A stretch of 7,111 nt of DNA from an uncultured Mycoplasmataceae bacterium (GTDB lineage Bacteria > Bacillota_I > Bacilli_A > Mycoplasmatales > Mycoplasmoidaceae), in NCBI GenBank assembly GCA_949283985.1, contig CASDUM010000012.1:1-7111 (forward strand), in the 5' to 3' direction. Numbering within the stretch: position 1 is the first letter of the stretch; each line of letters begins with the position of its first letter. Positions 5,409 to 7,111 of this stretch are shown here, piece by piece. The notes beneath the pieces were generated by a model. That model searched no databases, was not told where the DNA came from, and saw only the letters and a program-made list of their open reading frames with translations. Position numbers and translations under genes: made by a program.

Positions 5409-7111
5409 ATTGTTCTTTTGTTCATTTATTATTGTTTTTATTTCTTGAATATCTCCTTCTATTCTTTTAATGGTTTTATCATTTGGATCTAATTTCATTT
5501 TCAAGAATGTTCTTCTTTTATTTTTCAATATGTTCATAATTAAATCTAATGATTGCTTTTTAATATCTTGCTGTTTTAAATTATTTTTTTTAATTAGATC
5601 TCTATAATTAATATAAGAGTTATAAAATTTTTCATAGAATACATCATCATCTAAAACATTTTTATATTTTTCTAAAATTATATTTTCATCTATTTGAGAA
5701 GTTTCATTATAAATTGAAATAATTAAATTAGCTAATATTTTATAATATGATTCACTTATAAATAATTCTAAAAAGTTAACATATCTTAAATATAATTCTA
5801 TAGTATCAACATTAAAAATCATATTACGTAGAAGTATTAATTCTAGATTTAATATTTTTTTATTATTTGAATAATCAACTTTACTTTTTTTTAATAAGTC
5901 TAAATATTTTATATCTTTAATTCTTTCACTAAAACCAAATGATGAATTAATATTATTTTTAATGTCGTTAATGTCAAATCCTGTTTTTGATGCAATTTTT
6001 TCTGCATAAATAGTAACTAAGGATTTGTTACCATATTTCCCTATGAAATCAATTATGAATTCGACATTCATAATTTTTTTATCAATTGGATTATTATCTA
6101 GTTTTGTTTCAATTAAGTATTCGATAAATGTTATGTAATTTGATAATACTTCTTTGACCTTCTCTTCAGAATATTTTACAAGAATATCATTCATGTCTTT
6201 TTCTTGTGTGTTATCAAAATCAACTACGTAAACATTTAAATTATTTTCAACTAATAATTTACCAATTTCATAATTTGCACTTCTTCCAGCATTATCATTA
6301 TCCATACATAGAATAACATTCTTAAAGTTGTTTTTCTTAATAAGATTTACGTGGTTTATATTGAAACTTGTACCCATAGTTCCAACGACATTTTTAATTC
6401 CAGATTTATATGATGAAATAACATCAAAATATCCTTCCATTATATATATGGAACTATCTTTATTTTTTAAAGCTTTATCCATATTAAATAATAAGGAATT
6501 TTTTTTAAATAATTCTGATGATTTTGAATTTAAGTATTTAACACTTGAGTCTTTTTTTAAATCTCTTCCTGAAAATCCAACTATATTACCAAATCGATCG
6601 TTAATTGGGATGATAACCCTATCTATAAAAAAATCTCAGTATTTTCCATTATCATCAAGACCAATTAATGAAAAATCAATTAGATCAGATTTAGATCAAA
6701 TTAACTTTTTATCTCTATCTTTACCAAATAAATCATTTTCATTTGTCATTATTTTTAATAATTTATTATTTTTAAATGATAAACCAATAGAAAATTCATT
6801 TAGTGTTTTATCATCAATTTTTCTTGATAATAAATAATCATATATTTCTTTATTCTCTTTTTGTCTTAAATTAGTATTAAATAATTCACTAGCTTGTCTA
6901 TTTGCTTCGTTGAATCTTTCTTTTTTTTCATCTTGTACTGAAACTTTTAAAATATTTTTATCATATTCTATATTGTACTTATCAGCTAAAAATATTATCG
7001 CTTTTTTATATGGAATATTTTTATATTTACTTACAAAAGATATTACATTGCCTGATTCTTGACAAACAAAACATTTAAATATTTTTTTTGATCTTGAAAT
7101 AGATAGAGAAG
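5403..7111 (-). CDS. dnaG: DNA primase DnaG (5' end outside window)
   Basis: DnaG makes RNA primers at the replication fork and is recruited by the DnaB helicase. The window holds 568 C-terminal residues; by comparison with the family about 45-50 are missing, including the first half of the zinc site. Visible parts in order (numbered from the first complete codon): the second zinc-binding pair in KCFVCQESGNV (Cys 13 and 16), YLLSRKIDDKTLNEFSIG (92-109), the RNA polymerase core RVIIPINDRFGNIVGFSGR (164-182), the TOPRIM motifs MEGYFDV (Glu 225) and MDNDNAG (Asp 270 and 272), and a helical C-terminal region that should bind DnaB. Both Trp codons are TGA. The catalytic acidic residues are all present. 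The gene ends in a terminator and is not followed by the sigma factor gene, its common partner. Confidence 0.97.

Noticed and set aside
6328..6837. Plus-strand open frame of 169 codons
   Set aside because: It lies opposite the conserved core of dnaG, with the low-complexity composition of an antisense shadow.

Overview
This window comes from a very AT-rich mollicute chromosome that reads UGA as tryptophan. Every Trp codon I found in the recognised genes is TGA. Under the standard code rnr, infC, rplT, smpB, secG, dnaG and the J-domain gene would all appear broken; under translation table 4 each is one intact frame. The secG-rnr-smpB order, as in Bacillus and relatives, fits a Firmicutes-derived mollicute. 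A Spiroplasma, Mesoplasma or Entomoplasma-like organism is my best guess, but the sequence does not fix the genus.

Layout from left to right. Positions 1-60 are featureless AT-rich DNA. Positions 61-2935 hold a minus-strand operon read secG -> rnr -> smpB, with a candidate promoter at about 2907-2935 and a terminator that overlaps the smpB stop codon. Positions 2912-4239 hold a second minus-strand operon, infC -> rpmI -> rplT. It ends in a strong hairpin terminator and begins with a leader of about 165 nt containing an intrinsic terminator and a competing long-range pairing, which is the expected layout of an L20-type autoregulatory attenuator. Positions 4226-4594 would look empty if only long ORFs were considered. 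They hold two small overlapping minus-strand ORFs behind a good Shine-Dalgarno and a promoter with a perfect TTGACA box, plus an extended -10 promoter facing the other way. Positions 4595-5365, the only recognised plus-strand gene, encode a 256-residue protein with a short J domain at its C-terminus. A long bidirectional hairpin separates it from the convergent dnaG (5403-7111), whose 5' end lies outside the window.

The genes are mostly core information-processing functions: initiation factor IF-3, ribosomal proteins L20 and L35, ribosome rescue (SmpB with tmRNA), the exonuclease RNase R that works with it, protein export (SecG) and replication priming (DnaG). I see no mobile element, CRISPR array, tRNA or rRNA, and no clear new system. 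The most interesting parts are the infC leader, the small ORF pair upstream of it, and the J-domain protein with an unrecognised N-terminal region of about 200 residues.
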